From assembly GCA_910583895.1 (NCBI GenBank), contig CAJTYJ010000001.1, positions 116,304 through 180,303 on the forward strand: a stretch of DNA of 64,000 nt, given 5' to 3'. Every line of letters starts with the position of its first letter. Position 1 is the stretch's first letter. Source of the stretch: an uncultured Lachnospiraceae bacterium (GTDB lineage Bacteria > Bacillota > Clostridia > Lachnospirales > Lachnospiraceae). The position numbers and the translations under genes were made by a program. Under the pieces are notes generated by a model, which was given only the letters and a program-made list of their open reading frames with translations, was not told the DNA's origin and did no database searches. Positions 25,238-34,352 of the stretch are shown piece by piece.

Positions 25238-27079
25238 ATGAAGATGCGGATGGTAAAAGGAATGGTGGCGGCGCTCTGCCTGACGATGCTGGCACCGGCG
25301 GCTGCAGTGAGCGTGCCGGGGGGAGAGATGGTGGTGTTGGCTTCCGGAACACAGGCACCGACTACATCTGAAAATGATAAAAAAGAAGATTCAAAAGAAA
25401 CAGCAATAACGATGCAAGATCAGAAATATGCAGTAGCGACTCTGAATGCATATAAGATTTCTCTTAGGCCGAGTGCGGAACAGGCGATTGAGCTGGAAAA
25501 AAAATTAAAAGAGGCCTATGAGGCGATTGGATATGATAATTCGAAATCAGGTGATGATGCGTACGGTTCCAGCAAATGTGGTTCTAAACAGGAATTAGAT
25601 GCTACAGTAGAAAATTATAAAAAGGATATGGATGAAATAATGAAAAAATCATCCGGTTCCAATAACGGTGGTGACAACGTCATCATAGAAGACGTGGACG
25701 ACGAAGAAGAGGACGACGATGACAACGAAGAAGATCCCCCTGTTACCCCCGATCATTTCCTGATGGTCGGCGGAAGCTGGGTCACTCCGGTGGCCAATGC
25801 CGGGCAGACCATCAGTGTGGTTCTTCCGGTGGTGAATATGGGCAAGACCATGGTGACCGACGCGGTGGTTACCCCTGTCTTAAGCACGGATACCTCCGCC
25901 TGGCCTTTTGAGATCACCAGTTCTAATTATTCACAGACGATTCCCGATCTTCCCGGTACAGACACTGGCATGACGGACATGGACCGAAGACGGGAACTGA
26001 CCTGGGAACTGAAGACCAGAAGCGATATCGGCAGCGGTTACCAGAAATTGTCTTTTGAGGTGCGCTACCGGGATTCTGACGGGGAGAGCCAGACTGCGAC
26101 GCTGGATACCTTTGTCCAGCTTAAGGGAACAGCGGGTGTGGGCGCTGACGGCAAGTCCTCTGTCCCCCGGGTCATTGTCACCGGTTTTGAGACCAATCCG
26201 GAGAATGTACATGCGGGAGAAAGCTTTATGCTGACGCTGCATCTGAAGAATACATCCACCGCAACCAGCGTCAATAACATGGTATTTGAGATCGAAGCTG
26301 CCGTGGAGGGGAAAGACGAAGACACTACATATGCGGCCTTCCTCCCTACCGCTGGTTCCAGCACGATCTTTGTGGACCGGATGGAGAAAAACGGGGCGAA
26401 GGATATCCAGATTGAGCTGGAGGCAAAAGCGGATCTGACCCAGAAGCCCTATGCGGTGAATGTGAACATGAGCTATGAGGATGAGCATGTGAACGCTTAC
26501 ACCAGCACCAGCAGTGTGTCCATCCCGGTGAAGCAGGAAGCCCGGGTGGATATCAGTGCACCGGAAGTTATGCCTGGAAGTATCTCGGTGGGCAGTGAAG
26601 CCAACATCATGTTCAATATTTATAATATGGGCAAGACCAAACTCTACAATGTGCAGGTGAAGACCCAGAGCGATACGGTCAGCGGCGGAGACGCCTTTGT
26701 GGGAAACTTAGATCCGGGCGCTACCGGTGCTGTGGACGTCTACGTGACGGGACAGTCTCCGACTATGGACGACGGGACCGTCAAGGTCCAGATCACATAT
26801 GAAGATGAAACAGGGGCTTCCACGGCGGTGGATAAAGAGATCTCTTTGTTTGTATCGGAAGCTTCCATGGATGATTTCATGACGGACGATTCCATGATGG
26901 ACGGTTCGGATATGGAGATCGAAGACGGTCAGACCAGCAAATATATTGTGGCACTTGTGGTCGTGGTGATCCTGGTGGCCGGAGCTTTGGCAGGCGTTAT
27001 TTATATGAAGACAAAAAAGAAAAAGGAACAGATGAGCCTGGAAGAGGATCTTCTGGATTCGGACGATGATACAGAATAA
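25238..27079 (+). CDS. Membrane-anchored surface protein of a MacB-like ABC system
   Basis: 613 residues from ATG 25238, which follows AGGAGGAGAAGGA; the frame is open 69 codons upstream but that would overlap the ATPase. Signal peptide (about 1-34), a lysine-rich helical segment (about 45-140), an acidic linker of Asp and Glu (about 148-167), then about 400 residues of repeated beta-rich CARDB-like domains (for example GGSWVTPVANAGQTISVVLPV and a similar unit near residue 440). A C-terminal membrane helix (about 567-588) and basic tail follow. It lies between an ATPase and a MacB-like permease, so it probably acts as an extracytoplasmic adaptor. Bases 25370-25670 are AT-rich compared with the rest. 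Confidence 0.72.
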   Translation: MKMRMVKGMVAALCLTMLAPAAAVSVPGGEMVVLASGTQAPTTSENDKKEDSKETAITMQDQKYAVATLNAYKISLRPSAEQAIELEKKLKEAYEAIGYDNSKSGDDAYGSSKCGSKQELDATVENYKKDMDEIMKKSSGSNNGGDNVIIEDVDDEEEDDDDNEEDPPVTPDHFLMVGGSWVTPVANAGQTISVVLPVVNMGKTMVTDAVVTPVLSTDTSAWPFEITSSNYSQTIPDLPGTDTGMTDMDRRRELTWELKTRSDIGSGYQKLSFEVRYRDSDGESQTATLDTFVQLKGTAGVGADGKSSVPRVIVTGFETNPENVHAGESFMLTLHLKNTSTATSVNNMVFEIEAAVEGKDEDTTYAAFLPTAGSSTIFVDRMEKNGAKDIQIELEAKADLTQKPYAVNVNMSYEDEHVNAYTSTSSVSIPVKQEARVDISAPEVMPGSISVGSEANIMFNIYNMGKTKLYNVQVKTQSDTVSGGDAFVGNLDPGATGAVDVYVTGQSPTMDDGTVKVQITYEDETGASTAVDKEISLFVSEASMDDFMTDDSMMDGSDMEIEDGQTSKYIVALVVVVILVAGALAGVIYMKTKKKKEQMSLEEDLLDSDDDTE

Positions 27080-27097
27080 CAGGAAAAGGAGCGACGG

Positions 27098-28462
27098 ATG
27101 AAGTATTTTGACTTGCTCAGAATGAGCGCTTCGAATCTTCTGCGCAGAAAACTCAGGACTGCGCTGACGGTCCTGGGTGTCATCATCGGAACTGCATCCA
27201 TCGTTGTCATGGTTTCTCTGGGGCTGGGGCTTCGAAAAAGCTCGTTGGAGCAGATTGAGGAGTACGGCGGCCTGACGACGATCAATGTGAGCAGCGGCAG
27301 CTATTACTATGATTCTTCCAGCAGCAGCAGTGACAGCAGTGAACCACAGCGGATTGATGATAAGGTGGTGGAGACTCTTGCTGCGATTCCCCATGTGGAG
27401 ATTGCTTCACCGGTGCTGGAGATGAATGTCCTGGCCAAGCAGGGGGCTTATGAAGGATGGCTGTGGGTCCGGGGGATGAGTCAGGAGGCCATCCAGAAGA
27501 TGGATTTGGACATAAAAGAGGGAACCCTTCCGCCTTCGTCAGAGGAGGGGCTGCAGTTTTTTTATGGTAACCAGGTTATCACCAACTTCTATAATGCAAA
27601 AACCAACGATTATTACTGGGATACGGAAGAGGTCCCGGAGGTAGATCTGATGGGGGCTCCGCTGTTTGTCATCTTTGACACAGACGCTTACTATCAGTCG
27701 CGCAGTTCGGATGGCAGCGGTCAGGCGGTTCCGCCGCCGAAGAAATATATCATTCCCACCTGCGGCCTTATGGAAGGAGAGCTGGACGAATACAGTGAAA
27801 ACTGTAATTATGTATTTGCAGATATAGATGCTCTGAAAAATCAATTAAAAAAGATATTTAAAAACAAAGTGATTCCGGGGCAGCCTTCCACCAAAAGCGG
27901 AAAGCCTTATAAGGATTTTTACTATGAGCAGGTCTATGTCCGGGTGGACAGTATGGAGAATGTGCAGGATGTGCAGCAGCAGATCCAGAATATGGGTTAC
28001 AGCGCCTACAGCAATGCCGAATGGATGGAGCAGACCCAAAGTCAGATGGGCATGATCCAGATGGTGCTGGGAGGCATCGGTGCAGTGTCTTTGTTTGTGG
28101 CGGCCATTGGCATTGCCAACACGATGATGATGTCCATCTATGAGAGAACAAAAGAGATCGGCATCATCAAGGTGCTTGGATGCGATCTTCGCAATATTCG
28201 GACCATGTTTCTTTTGGAGGCTGGGTTTATCGGATTTTTCGGGGGACTGATCGGACTGATTTTGAGCGAGATCATATCACTGGTCATCAATTCGGTGGTG
28301 CATTCGGCCTCGGAGGGATACTATGAGCATCTGTCCTTTATCCCCCTCTGGCTGGTACTGATCTCTCTGGTCTTTGCAGTGCTGGTGGGGATGGCAGCGG
28401 GATTTTTCCCGGCTCTTCGGGCCATGAAATTAAGTCCGCTGGCGGCCATCAGAAATGAGTAG
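27098..28462 (+). CDS. MacB-like ABC transporter permease
   Basis: 454 residues. Start MKYFDLLRMSASNLLRRKLR and a first helix with LTVLGVIIGTASIVVMVSL are classic MacB. A MacB-type extracytoplasmic domain (about 45-325) includes a Ser-rich stretch (about residues 69-83). Three C-terminal helices follow, with the FtsX loop YERTKEIGIIKVLGCDLRNIR. It works with the ATPase at 24412. The end LSPLAAIRNE is the family C-terminus. Likely function is export or envelope stress handling; the substrate is unknown. Confidence 0.93.
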   Translation: MKYFDLLRMSASNLLRRKLRTALTVLGVIIGTASIVVMVSLGLGLRKSSLEQIEEYGGLTTINVSSGSYYYDSSSSSSDSSEPQRIDDKVVETLAAIPHVEIASPVLEMNVLAKQGAYEGWLWVRGMSQEAIQKMDLDIKEGTLPPSSEEGLQFFYGNQVITNFYNAKTNDYYWDTEEVPEVDLMGAPLFVIFDTDAYYQSRSSDGSGQAVPPPKKYIIPTCGLMEGELDEYSENCNYVFADIDALKNQLKKIFKNKVIPGQPSTKSGKPYKDFYYEQVYVRVDSMENVQDVQQQIQNMGYSAYSNAEWMEQTQSQMGMIQMVLGGIGAVSLFVAAIGIANTMMMSIYERTKEIGIIKVLGCDLRNIRTMFLLEAGFIGFFGGLIGLILSEIISLVINSVVHSASEGYYEHLSFIPLWLVLISLVFAVLVGMAAGFFPALRAMKLSPLAAIRNE

Positions 28463-28502
28463 CTGCATGCTCCGGCAAACAGAGGAAACAGCAGAAAAGA
28501 CG

Positions 28503-28532
28503 GGGCTGCCGCAGATTGCGGCAGCCCTTGTT
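28503..28532 (+). terminator. Terminator between convergent genes
   Basis: GGGCTGCCGC (28503-28512) pairs with GCGGCAGCCC (28518-28527) around a five-base loop and is followed by TTGTTT. It ends the MacB operon; on the other strand it could also serve the LUD gene. Confidence 0.8.
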
Positions 28533-28550
28533 TGACAGATAAAAGACGGA

Positions 28551-29186
28551 TCAGAAGCCCAGATCTTCATTGACCAGCAGTACTTTGATGCGCCCTGGAA
28601 TTTTGTTTCTCCTTGTGACGACAATCTGACTGCAGATACAGTCCGGGGAAAAACAGTCCTGGCAGATCCCTTTTTTGGTGCAGGGGGTGTCAAGGTTCAG
28701 GCGTACAGTGTTGGGAGGTGCTGCTTTGGTGCGGATACGGTCGATGCCGGCCTGTACACTGTGAACGACTTTGTTCATTCCCGCCACGATGATGATGTTG
28801 GAGGGGCCATAGCACAGACAGGCCACGCGGTTGCCAAGGCCGTCGATGTTGACCAGTTCCCCGTCTGTCGTGATGGCGTTGGTGCTCATCAGATAGTAAT
28901 CTGCCAGAACCGCTTTGGCGTACAGCTCTCTTTTTTCCTCTGGGGTGGTTGCAGCTGCCCGGTCGATGAGGGTGTAGGAGCGGGACTTGACCGCATCCAT
29001 CAGGCCGCATTCCTGGATACTCATGGAGCCGCCCCAGGAGAGGACGGATCCTTCCGGCATCAGTTCCAGGGCTTTTTGTACGGCTTCTTCGCAGGTCTCA
29101 CAGAACCATCCTTCCATATTGCGCTTTTTCAGTCCCGCAAGGATGGTGGCGGCGGTGTTGGCGTTCGCTTGTTTGACAAATGACAT
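28551..29186 (-). CDS. LUD-domain protein (lactate-utilisation-like)
   Basis: 211 residues from the ATG at 29186, preceded by AAAGGAGG; upstream in-frame starts have no such site. The LUD pattern is visible: KRNMEGWFCETCEEAVQKAL, GSVLSWGGSMSIQECGL, MSTNAITTDGELVNIDGLGNRV and GMNKVV. Near the C-terminus is a cysteine group, CTKKGICQDCFSPDCIC, that may bind a metal cluster. Stand-alone members of the family are often named lactate utilisation proteins, but no LutA/LutB partners are present here. The gene is monocistronic and divergent from pepF. Confidence 0.82.
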   Translation of the reverse strand: MSFVKQANANTAATILAGLKKRNMEGWFCETCEEAVQKALELMPEGSVLSWGGSMSIQECGLMDAVKSRSYTLIDRAAATTPEEKRELYAKAVLADYYLMSTNAITTDGELVNIDGLGNRVACLCYGPSNIIIVAGMNKVVHSVQAGIDRIRTKAAPPNTVRLNLDTPCTKKGICQDCFSPDCICSQIVVTRRNKIPGRIKVLLVNEDLGF

Positions 29187-29400
29187 GGCTTGATAGCCTC
29201 CTTTTGAAATGAGTTGGTGTCCCGCAGGGATGAAAAGACTGCGGGTGGTTATGATAGGTAGTATAGCAGATTTTAAGGAAGGGTGCACTTGTTTTCTTGA
29301 GTGAAAGTTCAGTATGTGTCAGGCTGAACCCTGGGAAGATCGGAGCAGGAGGAGGAGAAAATCTGCGGGAATGAAAGAAAATCAGGACAGGAGAGTAGAG

Positions 29401-31215
29401 ATGGCAGAGGGAATGCTTAGGACGAGAGAGGAAGCCTTACGGGAGGATACTTGGGCTTTGGAAGATTTGTATGAGAGTGATGAGGCCTGGGAGGCAGATT
29501 TTGGGCGTCTGGAACGGGAGATTCCACAGCTTCGGCAGTATGAGGGGCGTCTGGGTGAAGGGGCGTTGGTCCTGCTTAAGATGCAGAGGAAGTGGGATGA
29601 ACTGAATGAGCTGGCGGAGCGGGTGTATGTATATGCAAACCAGCGGCTCCATGAGAACACGGATAATGGCAAGTATCAGAATCTGGCAAATCGGGCCCAG
29701 GGGCTTCTGGTGCGGCTTTCGGAGGCGTCAGCTTATGTGGAGCCGGAGATTCTGGGACTGCCGGAGGGGACCGTGGAAGGGTTTTTGCAGGAAAAGGAAG
29801 ATCTTTTGGTATACCGGCAGTACTTTGAAAATATGATAAGGCAGAGGGAACATGTCCTTGACCGGGAGCGGGAGGAACTTCTGGCTAAAGTTGCAGAACT
29901 TTCAGAAGGGCCAAAGGATATCTTTTCCATGTTCAACCATGCGGATCTTCGTTTTCCGATGATCCAGGGAGAGGACGGGGAAATGACGGAGGTGACCCAC
30001 GGGAGGTTCCTGACTTTTCTGCAAAGTTTTGACCAAAGGGTGCGCCGGGATGCGTTTACGGCTCTTTACGGGGAGTACCAGAAGTACCGCAATACGCTGG
30101 CGGCTCTGTATCGGGCGAATGTGAAGCAGTCGGTGTTTCACGCGAGAGTCCGAAAGTATGGTTCGGATCTGGAGGCGGCTTTGGATGCCAGTCATATTCC
30201 GGGGGCAGTTTATGACAATCTGATTCAGGCGGTGCATGCTTATCTGCCCCAGATGCACCGGTATGTGCGGCTTCGGAAAAAGCTTCTTGGAGTGGATGAA
30301 CTGCACATGTATGATCTGTATGTGCCTGTGGTATCAGACGCCGGAGAGAAAATCTCTTTTGAAAAGGCAAAGGAGATGGTGCTGAAAGGCTTGGAGCCTC
30401 TGGGGGAAGAGTATGGAAAGCTGCTAAGAGAGGGATTCGCCGGCCGCTGGATTGATGTGTATGAAAATCAGGGGAAACGAAGCGGTGCTTATTCCTGGGG
30501 AGCTTACGGGGTGCATCCCTATGTGCTGCTGAATTATCAGGAGAATTTGAACAACGTCTTTACCCTGGCTCATGAGATGGGGCATGCGCTGCACTCCTGG
30601 TATTCGGATCAGCATCAGCCGTACATTTACGCCGGATATAAGATCTTTGTGGCGGAGGTGGCATCTACCTGCAACGAGATGTTGTTGATCCGCCATCTGA
30701 TCGGGCAGACGAAGGAGCCGGGAAAGCGGGCCTATCTGATCAACTATCTTCTGGAACAGTTTCGCACGACCCTTTTCAGGCAGACGATGTTTGCCGAATT
30801 TGAGAAGATCACCCACCGGATGCAGGAGCAGGGAGAGACACTGACGGCAGACCGGCTCTGTGAGATTTATTATGGATTAAACAAGGAATATTTTGGAAAT
30901 GATATCATAGTAGATTCGGAGATTGCGTTGGAATGGGCACGGATCCCGCATTTTTACACACCTTTTTATGTATATCAGTATGCCACTGGTTTTTCTGCTG
31001 CCATCGCTTTGTCAGAAAAGATTTTAACAGAAGGGGCGTCTGCGGTGGAGGCGTACAAAAGCTTTTTGAAAGGCGGCAGTTCCAGATATCCGCTGGATCT
31101 TCTGCGGATGGCGGGTGTGGATATGGAACAGAAGAAACCGGTGGAAGAAGCGTTGGATGTATTTATACAATACCTGGATGAAATGGAGAGACTGGCAGGC
31201 AATGACAAAGTATGA
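29401..31215 (+). CDS. pepF: Oligoendopeptidase F, M3B family
   Basis: 604 residues from ATG 29401, chosen because AGGAGAG lies six bases upstream and the remaining length fits the family. Zinc site: LAHEMGHALHSWY at about 390, with the third ligand Glu in EVASTCNEMLL downstream. Oligoendopeptidase F cleaves 7-17-residue peptides in the cytoplasm, which complements the peptide importer earlier in the window. The nitroreductase-like gene overlaps its last 14 bases. Confidence 0.95.
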   Translation: MAEGMLRTREEALREDTWALEDLYESDEAWEADFGRLEREIPQLRQYEGRLGEGALVLLKMQRKWDELNELAERVYVYANQRLHENTDNGKYQNLANRAQGLLVRLSEASAYVEPEILGLPEGTVEGFLQEKEDLLVYRQYFENMIRQREHVLDREREELLAKVAELSEGPKDIFSMFNHADLRFPMIQGEDGEMTEVTHGRFLTFLQSFDQRVRRDAFTALYGEYQKYRNTLAALYRANVKQSVFHARVRKYGSDLEAALDASHIPGAVYDNLIQAVHAYLPQMHRYVRLRKKLLGVDELHMYDLYVPVVSDAGEKISFEKAKEMVLKGLEPLGEEYGKLLREGFAGRWIDVYENQGKRSGAYSWGAYGVHPYVLLNYQENLNNVFTLAHEMGHALHSWYSDQHQPYIYAGYKIFVAEVASTCNEMLLIRHLIGQTKEPGKRAYLINYLLEQFRTTLFRQTMFAEFEKITHRMQEQGETLTADRLCEIYYGLNKEYFGNDIIVDSEIALEWARIPHFYTPFYVYQYATGFSAAIALSEKILTEGASAVEAYKSFLKGGSSRYPLDLLRMAGVDMEQKKPVEEALDVFIQYLDEMERLAGNDKV

Positions 31216-31960
31216 GGCAATATTTAGAAGAAAGTCGGTTCGGAAATATAAAAAGATGGAGGTGGAGGAACCGATCCTGAAAAAAATCAGGGAATACGGC
31301 CGGGAAGCGGTGGGCTACCGGCCGGATGTCCGGGTCAAATGGAAGATTTACAAAGCCTGTGACCGGAAAGTAAAGGGGCTTTTCCAGGTGAAGGCCCCGT
31401 ATTATGCGGCACTCTACTCGGAGACCTGTGAGGACTGCCAGATTTATGCGGGATGCCTGATGGAGCAGCTTGTATTATACATGCACACGGTTGGTATCGG
31501 GAGCTGCTATCAGGGAAGCGCGAGACTGCAGGAAGACGAGGAAGAAGACCTGAAGCTGATGATGATCCTGGCTTTCGGCTATCCGGAAGAATCTTTGGAA
31601 CGGGCACGAACGGATTTTAAACGGGCGGAGTTTCAGAAGCTTGTAAAAACCGGAGGCTCGATGGATAAAAATTTAAAAAGACTTTTGGACTGTGCGCGCT
31701 TAGCACCCTCAGCTCTGAATCAGCAGCCCTGGCGGTTCGTGGTCACGGAGAACCGGATTCACCTTTTTGTCAAGCGTCCGGGAAGAGTGGGGTATCAAAA
31801 ACAGCTTGAAAAAAATCTGTTTCACGCCGGAATCGTACTGTCTCATATGCTGCTTGCTGCAGAGGAACACTGGCTGGATCTGGAATATCAGAAACTCAAC
31901 AGCATCATGGAAAAAGCAATTCAGAACTACCTCTACACCGGAAGCCTGATTCTGTCTTAA
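31202..31960 (+). CDS. Nitroreductase-like flavoprotein
   Basis: 252 residues from ATG 31202 inside the pepF end. N-terminal IFRRKSVRKYK is the nitroreductase FMN-phosphate motif; two half-domains follow, the second with ARLAPSALNQQPWRFVV, also typical. The layout suggests the TM1586-type putative nitroreductase. The natural substrate is unknown. Confidence 0.8.
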   Translation: MTKYEAIFRRKSVRKYKKMEVEEPILKKIREYGREAVGYRPDVRVKWKIYKACDRKVKGLFQVKAPYYAALYSETCEDCQIYAGCLMEQLVLYMHTVGIGSCYQGSARLQEDEEEDLKLMMILAFGYPEESLERARTDFKRAEFQKLVKTGGSMDKNLKRLLDCARLAPSALNQQPWRFVVTENRIHLFVKRPGRVGYQKQLEKNLFHAGIVLSHMLLAAEEHWLDLEYQKLNSIMEKAIQNYLYTGSLILS

Positions 31961-31983
31961 GATCAGAAAAACGAAAAAAATGG

Positions 31984-32012
31984 TTGACAGCACAGGGATT
32001 TTGATGTAATAT
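31984..32012 (+). promoter_or_regulatory. Sigma-A promoter of the tRNA gene
   Basis: TTGACA (31984-31989), 17 bp, TAATAT (32007-32012), about 34 bases before the tRNA. Confidence 0.88.
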
Positions 32013-32052
32013 ATTTATTGTCTTTAGTAAGGCATTGCCTGAGAGACAATGT

Positions 32053-32124
32053 GCACGAGTGGCTCAGTGGTGGAGTATCGCCTTGCCAAGGCGAGGGTCG
32101 CGGGTTCGAATCCCGTCTCGTGCT
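32053..32124 (+). tRNA. tRNA-Gly(GCC)
   Basis: Acceptor stem GCACGAG (32053-32059) with CTCGTGC (32117-32123), discriminator T. Anticodon stem TCGCC/GGCGA (32078-32082, 32090-32094) with anticodon GCC at 32085-32087. T-arm CGGGTTCGAATCCCG. CCA is not encoded. A single gene with its own promoter. Confidence 0.97.
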
Positions 32125-32147
32125 CTTTTAAGAAGGATGGAAACGTT

Positions 32148-32243
32148 GATTCCCGCGAGCAACGAGCCAAGTGGCTGCTTACAGACATTTGGCGACTGCC
32201 GCGAGGGTCAAAGATCCCGTTACTCTGCAGCGGGGTCTTTGAT
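32148..32243 (-). repeat. Dispersed intergenic repeat, copy R3 (96-nt deleted form)
   Basis: Reverse orientation. The conserved right half is intact (with GTCTGTAAGCAGCCACTTGG). The inner left part is missing about 33 nt, apparently lost between GCTGC direct repeats. The outer stem is retained with both sides changed: TCAAAGA pairs with TCTTTGA where R1 has TCAAATA with TATTTGA. It begins just behind the tRNA. Confidence 0.85.
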
Positions 32244-32413
32244 TTACAGCGTTTCCTTTTTTGTGCTTCAAAACTAGAAAATGGTCTGAACTGTATCTTG
32301 AAACGGAATGTTTCTTTGTTTGGCGTTTCCGATATGAGGTTTTCCTCATTCTTTGCACGATGCAGCATGCCCCGGTTTCGGTCATGCTTAGCAGAAAAAA
32401 GTATAAAAAACGA
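32244..32413. other. Intergenic stretch, nothing recognised
   Basis: About 170 bases between repeat R3 and the Rpn promoter. Open frames here cross the tRNA and the repeat and have no codon bias or ribosome site. I see no gene, RNA or terminator. Confidence 0.6.
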
Positions 32414-32442
32414 TTGTGGCAGGAAAAAAACTGTGTTATGAT
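32414..32442 (+). promoter_or_regulatory. Promoter of the Rpn-family gene
   Basis: TTGTGG (32414-32419), 17 bp, TATGAT (32437-32442) with an extended TG. Confidence 0.7.
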
Positions 32443-32571
32443 AATCCTATCTGGAGAAACTTCTGAAATTCATATACAAAAAGTGTATCACGGCGTATCG
32501 TCCTATTTCAGAGAAAAATAATATATATGGCGGGCAGAAAATGGGATTGAGTTCCGCCGGGAGGAGGCGCA

Positions 32572-33498
32572 ATGGGAAAAAGGGAGCATCCATTGGTATC
32601 GTATTGTCAGGAAAGCCGGAACTTTGCAGAGCTTCTGGATGGTTGGCTGTTCCGGGGGACAGGCCGGATCCGTTCGGAGAGTATTTCGGATATGGATCGG
32701 AGATTTCTTATAAAAAGCGGCAGGAAGATTTATCGGGAACGTTACCGGGATTTGTATAAAAAGGTGGAAGGAGCGGCTGTCCATCTGCTGATTGGGTTGG
32801 AGCATCAGGAAAATGTTCACTATGGAATGCCGGTTCGTGTGATGGATTATGACAGTGTCTCCTATATGGCACAAATGTCAGGGATTGCAGGCAGACATGA
32901 AGAGCGTAACGATCTGACTGAGGCTGAAAAACTCTCTGGATTTTCTAAAGAAGACCGCCTGATTCCAGTGATTTCTTTGGTTTTGTACTGCGGCGCAAGA
33001 GCATGGGACGGAGCGCTAAGACTCCATGAGCTTCTGGATTTTGGGGGAGTGCCAAAGGAACTAAGAGGCTGTATCGGAGATTATCACATTCAGGTGCTGG
33101 ACGTTTGTCATACGGATGATCCGCGTCTGCTGGAGTTTCCGGCGGATATTGCCGCGCTGTTTTTCTTTTTGAAGTATAAAGATGATCCTGTACGGCTGAC
33201 GAATAATTTAGCAAAAATAGAAGAAGTGCGAAGCAATACCTGCGATACGATTGCAGAATGTGTGGGAGAGCGAAGACTAAAGCGGTTTATAAAAGAAGAG
33301 GATGGAGGTAAAGTGAATATGTGCAAAGCGCTGGATCTGTTGATCGCTGATGGAGAAAAGAGAGGTGAAAAGAGAGGAGAAAAAAGAGGAGTCGAGCTTG
33401 GAGTGGCAAAAGAGAGAAAGAATACAGAACGTGAGAGAAAACGGGCAGAAAAAGCAGAAGCCCGTATTCGGGAACTGGAACAGATGCTGAGGCGGTAG
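32572..33498 (+). CDS. Rpn-family recombination-promoting nuclease / putative transposase
   Basis: 308 residues. The PD-(D/E)XK-type core has LLIGLEHQENVHYGMPVRVMDYD, then SGFSKEDRLIPVISLVLYCGARAWDG and GKVNMCKALDLLIADG, which together identify the Rpn family common in Lachnospiraceae. The C-terminus is a GEKRGEKRG-type repeat followed by a charged coiled coil (about 280-308). Rpn proteins are nucleases that raise recombination; in Escherichia coli some act in phage defence and carry an internal start for a short inhibitor. The short repeats at 33353-33394 could change length by slippage. RBS GGAGGCGCA precedes the ATG. Confidence 0.85.
   Translation: MGKREHPLVSYCQESRNFAELLDGWLFRGTGRIRSESISDMDRRFLIKSGRKIYRERYRDLYKKVEGAAVHLLIGLEHQENVHYGMPVRVMDYDSVSYMAQMSGIAGRHEERNDLTEAEKLSGFSKEDRLIPVISLVLYCGARAWDGALRLHELLDFGGVPKELRGCIGDYHIQVLDVCHTDDPRLLEFPADIAALFFFLKYKDDPVRLTNNLAKIEEVRSNTCDTIAECVGERRLKRFIKEEDGGKVNMCKALDLLIADGEKRGEKRGEKRGVELGVAKERKNTERERKRAEKAEARIRELEQMLRR
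33319..33498 (+). CDS. Possible internal small protein of the Rpn gene (RpnS-like)
   Basis: In-frame ATG 33319 (Met250 of the parent) has a perfect GGAGGT (33304-33309) nine bases ahead; a GTG at 33313 is a second option. It would make a 59-residue protein from the repeat and coiled-coil end of the parent. In E. coli the analogous internal product is an antitoxin for its own Rpn. Sequence-only evidence; it may be just coding constraint on the GGKVNM stretch. Confidence 0.4.
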   Translation: MCKALDLLIADGEKRGEKRGEKRGVELGVAKERKNTERERKRAEKAEARIRELEQMLRR

Positions 33499-33518
33499 AT
33501 TGCCCGGATGATTGTCTT

Positions 33519-33551
33519 ACGGCCGTCACTGCTGTGAGTGACGGCCGTTTG
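33519..33551 (+). terminator. Terminator between convergent genes
   Basis: A perfect 12-bp stem, ACGGCCGTCACT (33519-33530) with AGTGACGGCCGT (33537-33548), six-base loop, then TTT. It could serve the genes on both sides. Confidence 0.8.
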
Positions 33552-33568
33552 CATAAAGCAGGTAATTT

Positions 33569-34195
33569 TTACGAAATTCCTCCATTGGAATTGCAGTAAA
33601 ATTCTACGCTCATTATTTTGGTAATGTAGGCCCCGGCATAGCTGATCTTTCCGGATACGGTTACCTGTGCGGTCCGGTCGCTGTCCAGTAATCGGTATTC
33701 GCTTCCGTTGGGAGTCCAGGTCCCGACGCCGCTTGTCTTCTGGGAGCTGATAGCGCTTACCGATGAGATATACTGTCTGCCCGAGTTATACTGTGTGGTA
33801 AAGGAAGCGCTGATCTTGATCGTACAGTTATAAGAGTCTCCCCAGGTAAAGCTTTTGCTCTTGGATGCGGTTACGGAAGATCTTGCCGCCAGAGGCAGTT
33901 CTCCCTCCACCTCTTCGTTGTCGCAGGAGGCGATGTCCGCGTGAATCAGTTCTCGTACCAGCTGCTCGAACTCTTCCGGGCTGCGCCAGTCTTCTTCTGC
34001 AAATTCTTCCGCCGGCAGCAGGCCGATCTCCAGTTCTGCTTCCCCGGATAAACGCTCGATAATGGCCTGATATTCTTTGTAATACTCTGCTTTCTTCGCA
34101 TCTGCGTCAGAAGAAGCGCATACGCTCATTCCGGATACGGTTGTAAGGGTCAACATACAAATCATGGATAATGCTCTTTTTGCAATCTTCTTCAT
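33569..34195 (-). CDS. Small secreted protein of unknown function under BlaI-type control
   Basis: 208 residues from the ATG at 34195, with GGAG seven bases ahead; a longer start at 34222 lacks it. Signal peptide about 1-27 (MKKIAKRALSM and a hydrophobic core, likely cut near ASS). An acidic helical middle part (about 30-95) is followed by a Ser/Thr-rich, probably beta-rich C-terminus (SSVTASKSKSFTWGDSYNCT, TAQVTVSGKISYAGAYI). I do not recognise the family. It has its own promoter next to a palindrome matching the operator of the adjacent repressor gene. Confidence 0.7.
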   Translation of the reverse strand: MKKIAKRALSMICMLTLTTVSGMSVCASSDADAKKAEYYKEYQAIIERLSGEAELEIGLLPAEEFAEEDWRSPEEFEQLVRELIHADIASCDNEEVEGELPLAARSSVTASKSKSFTWGDSYNCTIKISASFTTQYNSGRQYISSVSAISSQKTSGVGTWTPNGSEYRLLDSDRTAQVTVSGKISYAGAYITKIMSVEFYCNSNGGIS

Positions 34196-34352
34196 TCTTT
34201 TTCTCCATTTCAAGTACCGCATCAGCCCTCACTTCGCCCCGGTATCTGGAAGAATTTTACCACACTTCGTGTGAAAAAATCCTTCCGTGCTGCTTTCGGG
34301 CAGATGCTGATTTCTGTGTAATCTGAGATCTGTATTTTCTGTGTTCTTTTTT

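Noticed and set aside
29187..29400. Divergent promoters between the LUD gene and pepF
   Set aside because: A TATACT box on the minus strand (29260-29265) lacks a matching -35 box, and nothing convincing is seen for pepF; a CCCGCAG/CTGCGGG stem (29221-29245) is noted only as a possible leader structure.
32049..32441. Open frames crossing tRNA-Gly and repeat R3
   Set aside because: They translate a tRNA and a non-coding repeat and have no ribosome site.
33353..33394. CRISPR-like short repeats
   Set aside because: These are 9-12-base repeats in frame inside the Rpn gene with no spacers; no CRISPR array is seen anywhere in the window.
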